A stretch of 64,000 nt of DNA, taken from positions 1,734,391 through 1,798,390 of the forward strand of contig CAUEEP010000922.1 in the NCBI GenBank assembly GCA_958450365.1, given 5' to 3'. The position numbers and the translations under genes were made by a program. A model generated the notes under the pieces. It had not been told where the DNA came from. It saw nothing but the letters and a program-made list of their open reading frames with translations, and did no database searches. Each line of letters starts with the position of its first letter. The first letter of the stretch is position 1. Source of the stretch: Mesorhabditis belari (lineage: Eukaryota > Nematoda > Chromadorea > Rhabditida > Rhabditidae). Below, in pieces: positions 1 through 13,100 of the stretch.

Positions 1-884
1 CGTCGTGATCCTTGAAGTGTTTATCGGTCAGGAAGTGCTGCATAGATCGAAATAAGCGGTAGTCTGAGGGTGCCGGATCTGGACTATACGGCGGCTGCGG
101 GAGACATTCCCAATTCAATTCCTCGAGTTTTTCTTGCGTCATCTTTGCTGTGTGTGAGCGCGCGCAATCTTGCAGATATCTCACAGTCGATGCGTTTACA
201 CCTTGATTCTTGAGAGTCTGGTCTAAAAGTTCCAGCTGTTGCACATATACATCTGAGGTAACTGTTGGACGAGAATGTAGAACCTCAAAGTGTATCAGAC
301 CACGGGAATTCCAACAAACAGATAACATGGCCTTTCTTCCATCCGGATCAGGTTGTGGCGTCGTTTTTTGACTGTTCTCCTGGACTTAACCACTTCTGTT
401 TTCGCGATGGGTTATCGTAGTAAATCCATTTTTCATCGGCCGTCATAATAGTGTCCCAAAAACCTCGATTTTTTGATTGACGAAGAAGAATACCGGCCAT
501 AGTCGCTCGAGTAGCTTTATTAGCGTCACTAAGTTGATGGGATACCCATTCTCCGACGAGATTCGCTTTACCCAAACGGTGTAAATGGTCCGCAATTGTT
601 GTGTGGCCTACAGCAAACATTTTTGCAAGTTCCCGAGTCGACAAGGTTGGGTCATTTTCTATGGCTTCTCGAAGATCGTCATCGTGGAGGGAGTGACCAC
701 GTCCTCGATCCTGTAGAGTTTCGTCTCCCTCTCTAAATCGTTGAAACCATTTTTTACAAGCTTCCTCAAAATAAGCAGCTTCTCCAAAAAATTTCAAGAT
801 TGAACTATGGCTCTCCCGGACACTTTTTCCTTGTTTAAAGTCGTAGAGCAAGCACACCCGAATTCGGTACTTCTGATCTTCCAT
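1..884 (-). pseudogene. mariner transposase, single frameshift
   Basis: Begins at the ATG at 882-884 with the typical mariner N-terminal helix-turn-helix region (motif RIRVCLLYDFKQG), then the first catalytic Asp in TADEKWI. The frame breaks in a run of six A (364-369 on the plus strand); one base fewer restores the frame into GRKAMLSVCW. Downstream are the second Asp in LQDCARSHTA (family usual HDNARPH) and the third in YSPDPAPSDY, so the DD34D triad is present across the break. The C-terminus is off the window. Either a one-base insertion inactivated it or the homopolymer was miscalled. Confidence 0.85.
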
Positions 885-1045
885 TCGAAAAAAGTCAAAA
901 TTGTAAGGCAGTAAATTTTTATAAAAACATAGAGTTAGAAAAGATATACAACTTTAAAACAAAACAAAAATCAGACGCGAAGCTGTTCGCTACACCAAAA
1001 AAATTGCAATCGAAGCTGAGGGTATTTTCATTCGGGACACCCTAA
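1..1045 (-). mobile_element. mariner transposon, cut by the window edge
   Basis: Tc1/mariner-superfamily element read on the minus strand. Its 5' terminal repeat ends at 1045; read from outside it begins TTAGGGTGTCCCGAATG, and it is bordered by a TA at 1046-1047, the usual mariner target site. The other end lies left of the window. It sits 30 bp upstream of a stonin exon, so it is probably in an intron of that gene in antisense orientation. Confidence 0.85.
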
Positions 1046-1075
1046 TATGATATTGTATAAAGATGAATTCTTTAG

Positions 1076-3508
1076 GTGGCAATCGGAGAAGCTAAGTACG
1101 AGCACGTTTACCGTAGTCTCGTTTGGCGGATTCCTCGTCTCCCGGAGAAGCACCATGAAGCTTATAAAGCGCACTTGCTGAAATGCCGTTTCGAGCTCTC
1201 ATCATTCGATTTGATGCCAGAAACATTCTTGCCAAATGTTGAGGTGAGAAAAGAAATGGAAACAGACCCAAATCTAAAGAATCTAACAAGGATTTGATTA
1301 ATTTGATGAACTTCATTTGGATAGGTTCATCAAAAAAGCGATTCAAGAGTTGCACTTTGTTAGAGTTTACAATTTCGATAGTCTATTGCTTGCTAGAACT
1401 CGCAAATTATGTAATCAACGAAATCCGGATTAAGAATACATTTATAAAGCGAATAATGTTGTACATTTACCATCCAAGCGCACACTGTAGCATAAAATAG
1501 CGCGGAGAATGGGTTATGCGTTAAACTACGCGTTAAACTACGCGTTAAACTACGCGTTAAACTAGGCGTTAAACTAAAGTTAAACTACGAGTTAAACTAA
1601 AGTTAAACTACGCGTTAAACTACACGACTGTACGTAAAGTTTGAAAAAATCGATTTTAAAGAGCTTAAGACATGAATTTCCGTTGTACCCCTATTGACGA
1701 ACAGGCTAGAAGTGTAAATGTACGTACTAGGTTGACGTACTTTTATGTACGTACTAGGTTGACGTACTTTTATGTACGTACTTTTTCTCTAGGTTGACTT
1801 CACGATGCCTTTGGCAACTGTTTCAAATACCGTAGTTCGATCAGTTTCTGTTGAACAACACGAGGATTCGGATCGAGTCGAGAAATTCGTTCGATATGTG
1901 GCTAAATGTAAATATCGGGTGAGCAAAAAGAATCAAAATTTTAAGCCAAAGGAATTCAGGTAGAGATCGACTATGTTCAATGCGCGGATTTGGATGTGGA
2001 TCCGACACTGCAAGTGGCGGCTGGATTGGAGGATTCGGTGCAAGTCCCGGAAATGCATCGACCGGCTATTCATCCAAATGATGTGGCGGGCATGCACGAG
2101 GGGTGAGTTTGCATGAGAAATATATAGAAATGTACTACGGGTACTGTACAATCTGTATTCATTAGACCTAGTATTCACTAAAATGACTAGCAAAAGGATT
2201 GAGGGACCTACGCGCCATTGACAATACAACTTTGAGCTCAAATATCTTGGCGTTTGGTGTTTCAATTTAAATAGTTTTTCCACCAATCGACAGAGAAATA
2301 CTTAATCGGATGATACCAATAATTTATCAATTCGAAAGTCCAACACCAAGAGATTTGAGCTCAAAGTTCGATTGCTAATGGGAAAAGGGGTAGGGCTTAA
2401 ATCAAGCTTAAATCTTAAATCTGATATCAAATCAAATGTCAAATCTAAATCTAGGACTTGTGGACTTTTACGGTAGGACTCAAGCTCTAAACAAAGTACG
2501 GTAGCAAGTAGACTTGGGTAGGACTCAAGCTCTAAACGGGGTACGGTAGGCTTAGGCTTAGGCTTAGGCTTAGGCTAGGAGTCGATAGGGAGCTCTAAAG
2601 CTTGTTCCAGCTACAGTAGCTCTATTTAAATCGAGATCTATGGCATCTTTTCACAGATTCCTAAGCTAGTTTTTGCTATGATAACCAAGCTCAATATGCC
2701 AACTACTAAAGTAAGCCTGTCTGGATACGGTAGCCTAGTTCTGAAGCAAATCCCAGCTACCATAATCCGATTCAGATCTTAATGCCAAGGGGCTGCTTCC
2801 TAAGCAAGCTTCTGTTATTGTAAGCGAGACATTGGTTAGGTAGACTTTTCAACTAACAAGTAAAAACCAAAAAAAAAGGGAAGGGTAAGGGGAAGAGGGG
2901 GGGGTGAAAACGGGGAAAGGTCGCAAGGAGAAAAAAAAAGAAAGCCTTCAAAAAAAATTGGTTTATTGGGGAAAAAAAGACACCAGTATCGGATCGATCT
3001 GCCAGAGCAACAAAACAACGCTAAAAAGGACGGCAAGATCCCCCAACCCACATAAAAAAAAAAGAAAAACAAATTAATAAGAATGAGGTTTTTTTTCGAA
3101 ATAAAAAAGAGGAAAAGGTTTTAGGGACAAAAAGAAACCATAACCCCACACCCAAACAAAAATTGATTAAATAGGGTGATTTAATTAAAAGGGAGAGATG
3201 ACTTGCGGTGATTATAAGTCAAAAACATTAACAGCCAATCTATGACACAGTAAAGTCCATAAATCGGCTAGGGTTACGGTAGCTGAGCGGTGATCGAATC
3301 CGGGAAAAGTTCGCAAGGAAAACAACGATTAAGCTTTCAAAAAAATTGTGTTAATTGTGCGAAAATGAATATGAAAAAACTTAGTTATCGAATCGATCTG
3401 CCAGAGCATCAATTCAACGCGAAACGGGACGACAGTTCGTCGGACGAAGAGGAAACGAAACAGAAATTCCCGACAATCCAAATTGACATGAGTAATTACG
3501 GCTATTAA
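1076..3508 (+). CDS. unc-41: stonin/UNC-41-like endocytic adaptor, last four exons
   Basis: Exons 1076-1243, 1793-1918, 1960-2102 and 3385-3508 join in phase to 186 residues plus stop; the 5' part is left of the window. Motifs LVWRIPRLPEK, CRFELSSFD, DFTMPLATVSN, VVRSVSVE and KFVRYVAKCKYRVEID match the end of the mu-homology domain of stonins, synaptotagmin-binding adaptors in synaptic-vesicle endocytosis (UNC-41 in C. elegans). The tail is acidic (DDSSSDEEE) and ends in NYGY. The third exon could also stop at the TGA at 2104-2106, but GG|GTGAGT is a strong donor and the acceptor CTTAG at 3384 restores the frame (MHEG|YRIDLPEH). Introns hold repeats, a MITE and a degraded copy of the last exon. 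Confidence 0.82.
1510..1625. repeat. GCGTTAAACTAC tandem repeat
   Basis: About nine head-to-tail copies of a 12-bp unit with substitutions, inside a stonin intron. A further repeat with GTACGTACTAGGTTGAC units follows at 1721-1790. Confidence 0.85.
2206..2391. mobile_element. MITE, family A copy 1
   Basis: Imperfect palindrome with arms containing TTTGAGCTCAAAT and its complement and outer ends resembling CCCTTTTCCCATTAGC. A second copy lies at 14073-14261. No coding capacity. Inserted in the last stonin intron. Confidence 0.7.
2550..2576. repeat. interstitial telomere-type TTAGGC block
   Basis: Four consecutive TTAGGC hexamers, the nematode telomere repeat, in a stonin intron. Confidence 0.85.
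2850..3100 (+). repeat. corrupted copy of the end of the last stonin intron and exon
   Basis: Aligns along its length with about 3250-3490: shared blocks include TCGCAAGGA, CTTCAAAAAAA and TCGGATCGATCTGCCAGAGC (real exon TCGAATCGATCTGCCAGAGC). Differences are mostly enlarged A and G runs. It has no intact frame. The error style suggests a poorly read duplicate joined during assembly, although a real decayed tandem duplication is possible. Confidence 0.7.
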
Positions 3509-3515
3509 AGAGAAA

Positions 3516-3720
3516 ATGATCATAATAATAACCATAATGATCATAATCTGATTATAATAATAATCATAATGATCATAATGATCATAATGATCATAATGTA
3601 AACAGAATCTGATCATAATCTGATCATAATGTGATCATAATGTGATCATAATCTGATCATAATCTGATCATAAGCTGATCATAATGGGATCATAATGGGA
3701 TCATAATGATCATAATAATA
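3516..3720. repeat. GATCATAAT tandem array
   Basis: Units of 9-12 bp (GATCATAAT, TGATCATAATC) directly downstream of the stonin stop codon. After it, 3721-4260 is AT-rich and shows no coding sense. Confidence 0.9.
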
Positions 3721-4264
3721 TTAGCAATGAGAATAAGCATTTAAAATCATTCTACACAATCTCATCATTCTCCTCATTCTCATCATTCTCATCATTCTCA
3801 AAATAGTTTTTAATCGTTTATTTCAAAATCTAATCTTTCTAATCAAAAGCTAATCCATTTTTATCATTTTTATTCGAGTTTCGAGAAAATTCCCTTAATT
3901 TCCCCTATTTTGTCACTTCTTTTTCTCCATCCATTGAGCCAAAATTTCTTAAAAATTTGCATATAATCCTTTTTACTATTAAATTTTACTATTATTACCT
4001 TTTTACTATTAAATTTCTAAATTTTAAGAACATTTAGGGGTTTTTCTTATGAAAATTTGTCTTTTTTTTCTTTTTTTACAAAAATCTCTTAAAATTTTCA
4101 TTGCCTAAAGTTAAAATTGTCAAAATTAATCAAAAAATTTCTATTTTTAAAGATTATTTATTGATTTTTGATTTAAAGACTAGCAATAAGCATATTTATT
4201 TGAAAAATATAATCACTTAGGATATTTTTCACATTTTTCACATTTTTCACATTTTTCACATTTT

Positions 4265-4433
4265 TTTTGCATTTCATTTTTATGTTAATTTATTTGGTAG
4301 TGCTATGCGGCTAGAGAATGAATAAAATTATTGAAAAATGAATAAAATTTTTGCAAATACAGGAATCTACAAGGAAATTTAGCGAAAAACGAGACATTTC
4401 AGTGCACCAGAAAGGCTACGTTTATATAAATAC
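4265..4433. repeat. direct repeat B, left copy
   Basis: Nearly the same sequence recurs at 5392-5530 (shared GGTAGTGCTATGCGGCTAGA and GTGCACCAGAAAGGCTACG). The pair flanks the T-rich block between them. Each copy ends in the dispersed motif GTGCACCAGAAAGGNTACGTTTA. Confidence 0.85.
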
Positions 4434-4552
4434 TTTATTTAGAAAGAAATAAAGTGCGAAAACGACATGAAAAATGTACCAGATAAGAGATCACAAAGTC
4501 ACTTAAAATGCAACGAAGTAGCCCTTTTAAAATCAGACTTTTAAAATTATAG

Positions 4553-5040
<488 letters not shown>

Positions 5041-5391
5041 CAGAAGAGAGTGGGGAATCAGAAGAGAGTGGAGATCAAACGCAACTTGTCGGGAAGGGCA
5101 TTCCAAACTTTAATCACACGATTTACAAAAAAAGCTCTAGAGGATTGCTCGATCAATTCGAGGAAGCGGATTCGGGATGCAAGATAAAAGAGCCACGCCT
5201 AGTCGCCAAAAGCCTCGAGTTTAGCCAAAAGATTTTTTAAAAAGAGGGTTTTGATGTTTTCCTCTTACAATTTTAAAGCACTCAACCAAATCTATGATAA
5301 GACGGCGCTGTTCTAAGATTTCAAGTCAGAAAAGTTTCAATCTACCTGACGGATGAGTAGTTAGTTTTTTCCATTTCATTTCTCACACTTT

Positions 5392-5530
5392 TTTCATTTC
5401 ATTTTTATGTTAATTTATTTGGTAGTGCTATGCGGCTAGAGAATGAATAAAATTATTGAAAATACAGGAATTTACAAGAAAATCTAAAGAAACACGAGAC
5501 ATTTCAGTGCACCAGAAAGGCTACGTTTAG
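5392..5530. repeat. direct repeat B, right copy
   Basis: Right partner of 4265-4433. Apart from the tRNA-like remnant at 5809, the stretch 5531-7100 shows no convincing gene. Confidence 0.85.
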
Positions 5531-5808
5531 GAAAGTTTCGCGAAAACCCCAAGATTTTCTTCAGTTTTCTACTTCAGCTCTTTGCCTCTCACTAGAGATC
5601 GTTGTTTATTCAGTTTCAAAGAGAAACCTAGCCTATTTTATAGCAAATTTTTCGCTGATTCCGAATATCGAAATTATTTGTCTTTATTTTCGAATTAAAT
5701 TCAAATTTTCGATTTAAATCTGTTTGAAGTTTGTATCAAAAAAAAGTTTTTAAGTGTTGCGCTTAACGGACGAGTATCAAGCAATTTTCCGACCCTTGAA
5801 CCTACGTC

Positions 5809-5883
5809 GTCGTGACCAAGTGGTTAGTGCATTAGGCTCTCAACCGCTAGTCTTTTGACCCGGGTTCGAGTCTGGACTTGGCG
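5809..5883 (+). tRNA. tRNA-like remnant
   Basis: Has a D-arm-like GTGACCAAGTGGTTAGTGC, an anticodon-type loop CTCTCAA and a T-arm CCCGGGTTCGAGTCTGG, but the flanking bases do not form an acceptor stem. The long variable region resembles a class II (Ser/Leu) tRNA. Probably a pseudogene or a tRNA-derived repeat. Confidence 0.35.
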
Positions 5884-7100
5884 AATGCTTTTGCTTTTTG
5901 CAAGATTTCAAAAGCAAAAGGATTCCTAAAAGAGTCAGAGATTTGTGTGCCGGATGAATGCGGCAAACAAAGAATAGCGGTCGACTGGTCGAAAGAAAAA
6001 GAATTCCGGGTAATGGATCCACAAAAAAAACCCTTCTCTCCTTCTCTATTGAATTCGCGGAAGACTTGTTCTTTTTCTCAACCTAACTGTACTAAAAAGC
6101 CAGACAAAGTGGCATTCTGAAAATTTCTGGATACAATAGTTGAATGCTAGGCTTGTTTTTAAGGTTTACTTTGCAAAAGTGTAACTTAATAAGTACAGAA
6201 CAAGTACTTAATAAGTACAGCACGTAAAAAGCACAAAAGTTGTCAAAATTTCGTTAAATCTATTCTGTAAACGATATCAACTTGTTTTTAGCAAAAAAAA
6301 TATATAGATTTGCAAGTTTTCAGCAGTCAGAGTATAGATTTTGGCTTTTCATAGAAAACGGATGAAGAGAGGAGAGAGGCCAAACTTTTTACAACATAGT
6401 ACACAGTACAGAAGCCGGAGCTTATCACTTATTTATAGCCCTTGGAAGTGCTTCGAGAGACGATTCTAAATAGATTCTAAAGCTAAACCTTATTCTAATA
6501 GCTTCTTTTCAACCTTTTCATCAAACTTAATGAAAACATTCGAAACTTTTAGCAATGCTAGGAAATTACTTCAGAAATTTTACTTTTTGGTTGCAACAGT
6601 GCATAACTTGAAGAATATTCAAACTTCCAAGAAAAATGGATATGCCCAAGAAATTATCCAAGTCACCACTTTCGATGTCTGAAGAAAAAGAAAGAAAAAT
6701 CGCTCAGAAGTGAAAAGAAAGAAGAGAATGCCATTGAGTGGATGAAAAAAAAGAAAAAAAAGGAAAAGTAAAAGAATAAAGCGGGAAAAAGAACACAAAA
6801 GAGTCAAAAAATATGAGAATAAGAGGCAAAAAGTGGGTGAATGAGAGGAGAAATAACTGTATGTGACTGGATTTTGCTTCTCTTTTGCCTACTTTTTTTT
6901 CAAGGGGATTGCCAGAAGGGATCTTCAACTCTCACCTTCATCCAATTCTCTTCATTCCCCCATTTCTTTACAAACAAATTGTGCTATATTTGAGGTTCGG
7001 CTATATTTGAGTGCTAACAAATTGAACAAACAAGTTAAACAAACAAATTAAACTCTATTTGATTTAAAAAATTTCTGTTTTTCTTTTTTGTTGAATAACG

Positions 7101-10100
7101 ATGCGTGAATTTCTACTTTGGCTTTCGATTTTTCTTGGGATTTATGGGAAATGTGAGTTCTTTTCTGGGAAAGCACAATTTATCATTGCCAATACAGTAT
7201 GCTGAGATAAGAATATTTGAACTAAATATCTTTAGAATATTTATTCAGAAACTTTCGATATTATCCATCTTTTACATCATATTGAAAAGATTTTCAGCTC
7301 TCAAATCACGATGTCATGCCGACGTAGATCCAACTCAAGTGAGCACAGTTTTAAGTTACTTGCAACCTTTTCCGACAAAATCCTGGGTTCGCGCTTTAAA
7401 GCGTGGTAAAACTACCATATCCTCCAATTTGCGCGAAATTTCATATTTTTTTTTCATTCTTGTTCATTTAATTTTATTCGTTTTGCGGTTTTTTCGACGT
7501 TTCAACTTTTTTCAACTAAAAAGTCACAAAAACAAAGCTTTCACCATAGAAAACGATAAAAACCACTTAACTTAACATTAATTGGCATCAAGTTCGTGGA
7601 GCAGATCGTCGGGAAGCAAGTGGGTCTAAAAAACTTTACAAACAAAGCTCTCGTCACAGAAAGTGCTGTTAAAAACGTAACTTAGCTTTATCCCCTTTGT
7701 TTCTTGCAAAAATAAACGCGAGCACATCAGAGAAACGAAAAAAAAAAATTAAATGAACAAAAATGAAAAAAAAAGAATTTTGCGCAAATTATGAGGCTTA
7801 TGAGGGGTACGGTAGTTTTTCCACGCTTTAAATTGCCAACCCAGAATTTTCTCGGAAAAAGGTCACAAGTTTTAATTTTTGTCAATGTCAATGTCATTTT
7901 TGTAATAAAAAGTCTTTTTTTGGGTCTAATTAAGCTAAAAATATTCAAAGAAGATATAAATGAACAATTTTTACATTAAAATAATTTCTTTTTGCCTGCC
8001 AGGTTGGCCGCTGTCTTCGTCCACTTCTTGACAAATGGGAGACGGTAAAAGAGATCGAGTCACACGCAACACAGCTACATTTTCCGGTAAAATATCTTAA
8101 ATAAAAGCTAAACCTTTTCAAAGATCATTTTCTACACAAAGAAATCCTTGTTGGACTTATGCTCAATCTATTCGGAGATCGAGGAAGACTGCTTGATGTT
8201 AGAACTGGGGAAAAAGTGAGTAGAACTGAATTTTGTTGAACTTTTGAAGTTTGAAATCAAGCTAAGCTTAAGTCGCTAAAGATCTTCAGTTAATCTCTTG
8301 AGCTTTACAAAATTGAAATCAATTTTTAGATGCACTGGGGACGAGTTGATTATGTATGCGAATCTGCATTTTCGTTTCTGGTGCGGTTCGACGGCGCCAA
8401 TTGCACTGCGTAAGGGAAAATGGGATTTGTATCAGCTAGTAGCAAAATGAAATGAAACAAAAGAAATCAAGAATCGAAATCTTTCAGCGAATTTCATGTG
8501 CATATCGGGCTCGGTACTGAAAGCTCGTCATTGTCAGCGCTATCTCATCGGAATGTCGTCAATGGGGAAATTGGTGAGTGGAAATGGAAAAATTTTGAAT
8601 TTTGAAAATATTCATTGACTGAATATCCATTGCATTCATTTATTGAAACGAAAACTGATTCTTGCTTTCAGTTTTGTTTTTACTTTTTTTGTCTTTTTTT
8701 CGTCTTACTTTCGGGATGTCTACTAGAGTTTGCCAAAAAAATTTCATTCATAATCGGCTACGACACATACAGTGGTCCACAAAAGTAATGCCCCATTGCC
8801 ATTCAAAAGTATTTTTTGCAAAATTCCTCCTGAAAACATATATTTAAAATTTTTTTTTTCTTTTAAAATACTTTAGAAATTCTAGTTGTTAAATAACTGG
8901 ATTTTTTGATTGAGATCCTTCCAATCAAAAGATCGATATGGAAGAGTGCAATTACCCCTAAATAAAATTAGCTCCAAAAAGTAATCCCCCATTGATCGTT
9001 TTCATGATTATTCTTTTTGTTTCTCCTTCTATGAACATTAAGTGTATTCTATTGTATTATTTAGATCCCTGACATGAAAAATCTTGACCCTCCGAAGAAG
9101 CTCCAAATCGTTAAGGCCCGGGAAAATGGGACGCGGGAGAAGGATGTGGCCAACCTCTTCAATTTCTCGATATGGACAGTGCGCCGCATTTTTTCTCTTT
9201 ATTCAAAAGACGGCAAAAACCTTCATCGAGGCCTCAAGAGTGGCCGACGACCAATCACAACCATAAAAGAAGGTCGAGCCGTGATCCAAATGGTGAAAAA
9301 CGATCCGAACAAAACATCAACGGATGGAAGCCAAATGATTAGGGATCAATTTAACCAGGTTGTATCGCCGGAAACGATCAGACGACGATTAAATCAAGCT
9401 GGATTATATGCAAGAAGGCCTGCCCGTAAACCTCTGATGAATTCTAAGCACCGGAAGCAGCGCCTTGATTTTGCACGGACCTACCGAAATTGGACAATAA
9501 GTGATTGGGCGAAAGTGCTATTTACCGATGAGACAAAAATTAATTTATTTCACGCGGACGGAAACCATCTTATTCGGTGGCCGACTGGAAAGCGATACAC
9601 ACTCAAGTACATTCGGCCTACGGTGAAATTCAATGAAGGCAACATAATGTGTCGGGGTAAGAGCGTTTTTAGTATTTGTCACCTGACTGTTTTTCTTTAG
9701 GAGCGATGTCACGAACTTCAGTAGATCCATTAGTTCACGTCAACTCAACGATGAATGCTATGGCTTACAAGAACATTATGGAGACCCAAATGCTGCATTT
9801 TGTCACACAGACGATGCCTCCTGGATGGATGTTCTAGCAGGACAACGACCCGAAACACAGGTCAAGGCTCATGATGGGAACGGTGGTGACTCTTCAAAAT
9901 GGTACACGAGCACGACTTCCCGGCTGGTTTGCGGCAAATCGTCTTAAATTGATCAATCCGCCTCCCTACTCACCGGATATCAATGTTATCTAGCATCTCT
10001 GGTCATTTGTGAAGTCGCGACTCAAGGAAAAGAAATTCGATTCGAAGGCTGCCTTATGGGTTCACATTCAACGTCTCTGGGCCACCATCCCCCAAAGTCT

Positions 10101-13100
10101 TTTGAAGAATCTCGTGGATTCCATGCCCGAGCGACTCAATGAAGTAATAAAAGCAAAAGGAGGACCAGCCAAGTATTGATTTAAAAAAATGGTGTTAATT
10201 CTTTGCAAATGGGGCATTACTTTTGTGGAGCTATTTGTTAAGTAACTTATTGTTTTTGTTTTATACTTTAATTTTTATGTAATGTATACGGATAAATCTT
10301 ATATTCTTGAAAAATCGAGTCTTATGGGTCGGTAAAAATGCCCTACTCTTTTTCTGAAATGTCGATTTTGCAAGATTTCCTTACAAAAATACTTTTGGAT
10401 GGCAATGGGGCATTACTTTTGTGGGGGACTGTATATTCATTATAATTATATATTTTATATATTTCATTTATTTCGTATATTCATCTATTCATATATTTCA
10501 TATATTCCGTGGATAATATTTCAAATTTTTTTTAGGAAGAGGAGTGCAAAGGAGTGGCCGATTTCTATGACTGTGCGGCGCCATTCGTGGAAAAGGTTTC
10601 TGTTTTTAGAAATTGAAAGAGAGTATTGGTCATGGATTTGCGCATAACAATAACTTTCAAACTGTTTCACGGTTTTTTGATAATTTGGATCAAATCTTGC
10701 TTCTAGATCATTGCAGTGATTCAAATTGATTGCCCAATCCTTTAGCTGTCCGTTTTCTTTCGAATCAGCTCAATATAATCAAATTTTTGCTTTTAATCAA
10801 TTTACAATATAAAGTTTAGCTGCTAAGCATTTCATTTAACTAAAAAATATGAATTCATTTAGGACTGTGGCCAAGAAGCTCGTTCGATCTTTACAATTTC
10901 CATCGTCAGTCATGGTTGTTTGTTGGCTAACGGTATAATGGTTCATTTACCGAAAAGTAAAAGCGATTTTAGCAAACTTCGAAAAAGATATGGAACTCTT
11001 GCGGGAAATCAACTCCACTGGAAAGTTAACGATGAAGAAAGCGAAAGGTGAGCGTTTGGAAGAAGATTTTTACAATTTTCATTTTCCTAGAGTTTATCAA
11101 GAATGAGATTGTTGGGAATGCTGAAGAATTATCAGAAAATGGTAGGGATTTCTTGGATTTACTCAAAATTTTGAAATCTTTAGAGAAAATTGATCCGAAT
11201 GCAAATTGCACAGAGGCGATGAGTGACAAAGCGATCAATTGCTTTTTGCCGATTACTGAGTGAGCTTTTAAATCTTTTAACAAGTGTACTTTGTGCTCAA
11301 AACGGTAAATACATCTTTTAACAAGTGTAATTTGGGGGTAGGCTAGTTTCCGCGACTTTTTTTTGCGCAAGAGGGTTATTTGCGCAACTGGGTCGTTTGC
11401 GCAACTCGCCATAACTTTTTTCTAAGTGGGCCAATCTTTATGCTTTTGGTTTCAATTTGTAGATCTCAATAAGTGCAACAAAATAACACCAAAAGCATAA
11501 AGATTGACCGACTTAGAAGAAAGTTATGGTGAGTTGCGCAAATGACCCTGTTGCGCAAAAAAAAATTGCGGAAACTAGCCTACCCCGTAATTTGTGCTCA
11601 AAACTGTAAATACATCTTTTAACAAGTGTACTTTGTGCTCAAAACTGTAAATACATCCTTTCTGGTGCATTCGATTCGCCATTTTTGTCATTGTTATGAG
11701 AGAAATGAAGAAATTCATCACTTTTGTTGTCATTGTTTTGAGAAAATGAAAGAAATGAGTGCGACAGAGTGGGGTGTGTTTCCGTTTTTGATCACAAAGT
11801 ACTCTTTCCTTGTACTTTGTGCTCTTATATTAGGAACACAGCTTTTCTGGTGCTCTTATATTAGGAAAACAACTTTTATCCAAAATTTTAGCAAGATCCA
11901 AGATTTCTCGCTGGCAAACGCTGTACCAATCGGACTTCCGCTGTTCAATGTTTCAGGAGATGAGGTTTAAGCTATTTTCATTTTCAAATGGTTGAAATAA
12001 AAGCTTTTAGATCTCTTCTCTATGTCAAGAATACGAAGAAGTGAACAAAAATTGTATCACGAAAGAGATCCAAGAGAATTGCGCAGCTTTAAGGGTGAAT
12101 TTTTGACTTATATTAAGCTCTAGGCTTAATTGCTAATGAAATTTCTTATAACTGAATATCTTATAGCTAAATAACTTATAATAAATATTATTTAAATTAT
12201 ATATTCAATATATTGTTTAATTTTTGATTTAAACTCCAGATTGTAACATTTGCGGACGAGATTTTGGGAGCAACGTGTGGAGAAATGAGAGAACAACCGA
12301 AATTCACGAAAAGAATCGACTGTATTTGGAGACAAGTGCTAAAGAATACGGTAGCTTTGATCGCGATTTAGTTTTTCGAATAATTTCCCCATTTTCAGCC
12401 TTGTCTTTCCTTTGTTCAAGGGGAAATCGATCCGATCGCTACAACGAGCGCAAAGTGCCGAGGAATGCCTGAGTTTTTGGGTTCGTTTCTTTAGAAGTTT
12501 AAGTTATTTTCTTTCTTCCTTCCTTCCTTCTTCTCACTTGTTTTTCCTTCTTTCTCTTGCGAAGTTAAGATTTCTGATAGCTCAGTGGTTAGAGCAATTG
12601 CCGATTGAAAGCAAGGAAAGAAAAAGATCGAGGGTTCAATCCCCCCTCGAGAAATCGACTTTTTATTGCCAAGTCCTTCACATCTTGGCTACGAGCTTGG
12701 CTACGAGTTCAGTTAGTGAATGTAACCATAATCCGTTGGCCCTAGACATCAATTTTAGACAAATTATCATAATCTGCCTTCCAGTCCAATTTTGACCATG
12801 AGGGAATCACAAGACTCAGTCAATGATACAAAAATTGGGCTGATTTAAAGTAAACTGGTTGCCAGATTACGATTAGTTTTGTCTGAAATAGGTGCATTTT
12901 GGTGAAACGAAAAGCTTTAACTTTCTATTTAGATTGTGTGATGAGAGACGTGATTCACTGCGGGAATGCGGCTTTCGAGTTTTTGATGGAAATGGTCGAC
13001 GGATTTGGGTGTCCGCTAAAAGAACCGGGTTCGCTTTTCAACATTGACATTGGATGAGATAATATAAATCAAGATGAGCATAGAATATAAACAATTTTAG

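Noticed and set aside
3329..3616. Minus frame opposite the last stonin exon
   Set aside because: Shadow of the real exon plus the GATCATAAT array.
7105..7575. 156-codon frame at the start of the DUF19 gene
   Set aside because: Frame differs from the signal peptide and runs through introns; the ATG at 7101 with donor at 7153 fits the downstream phases.
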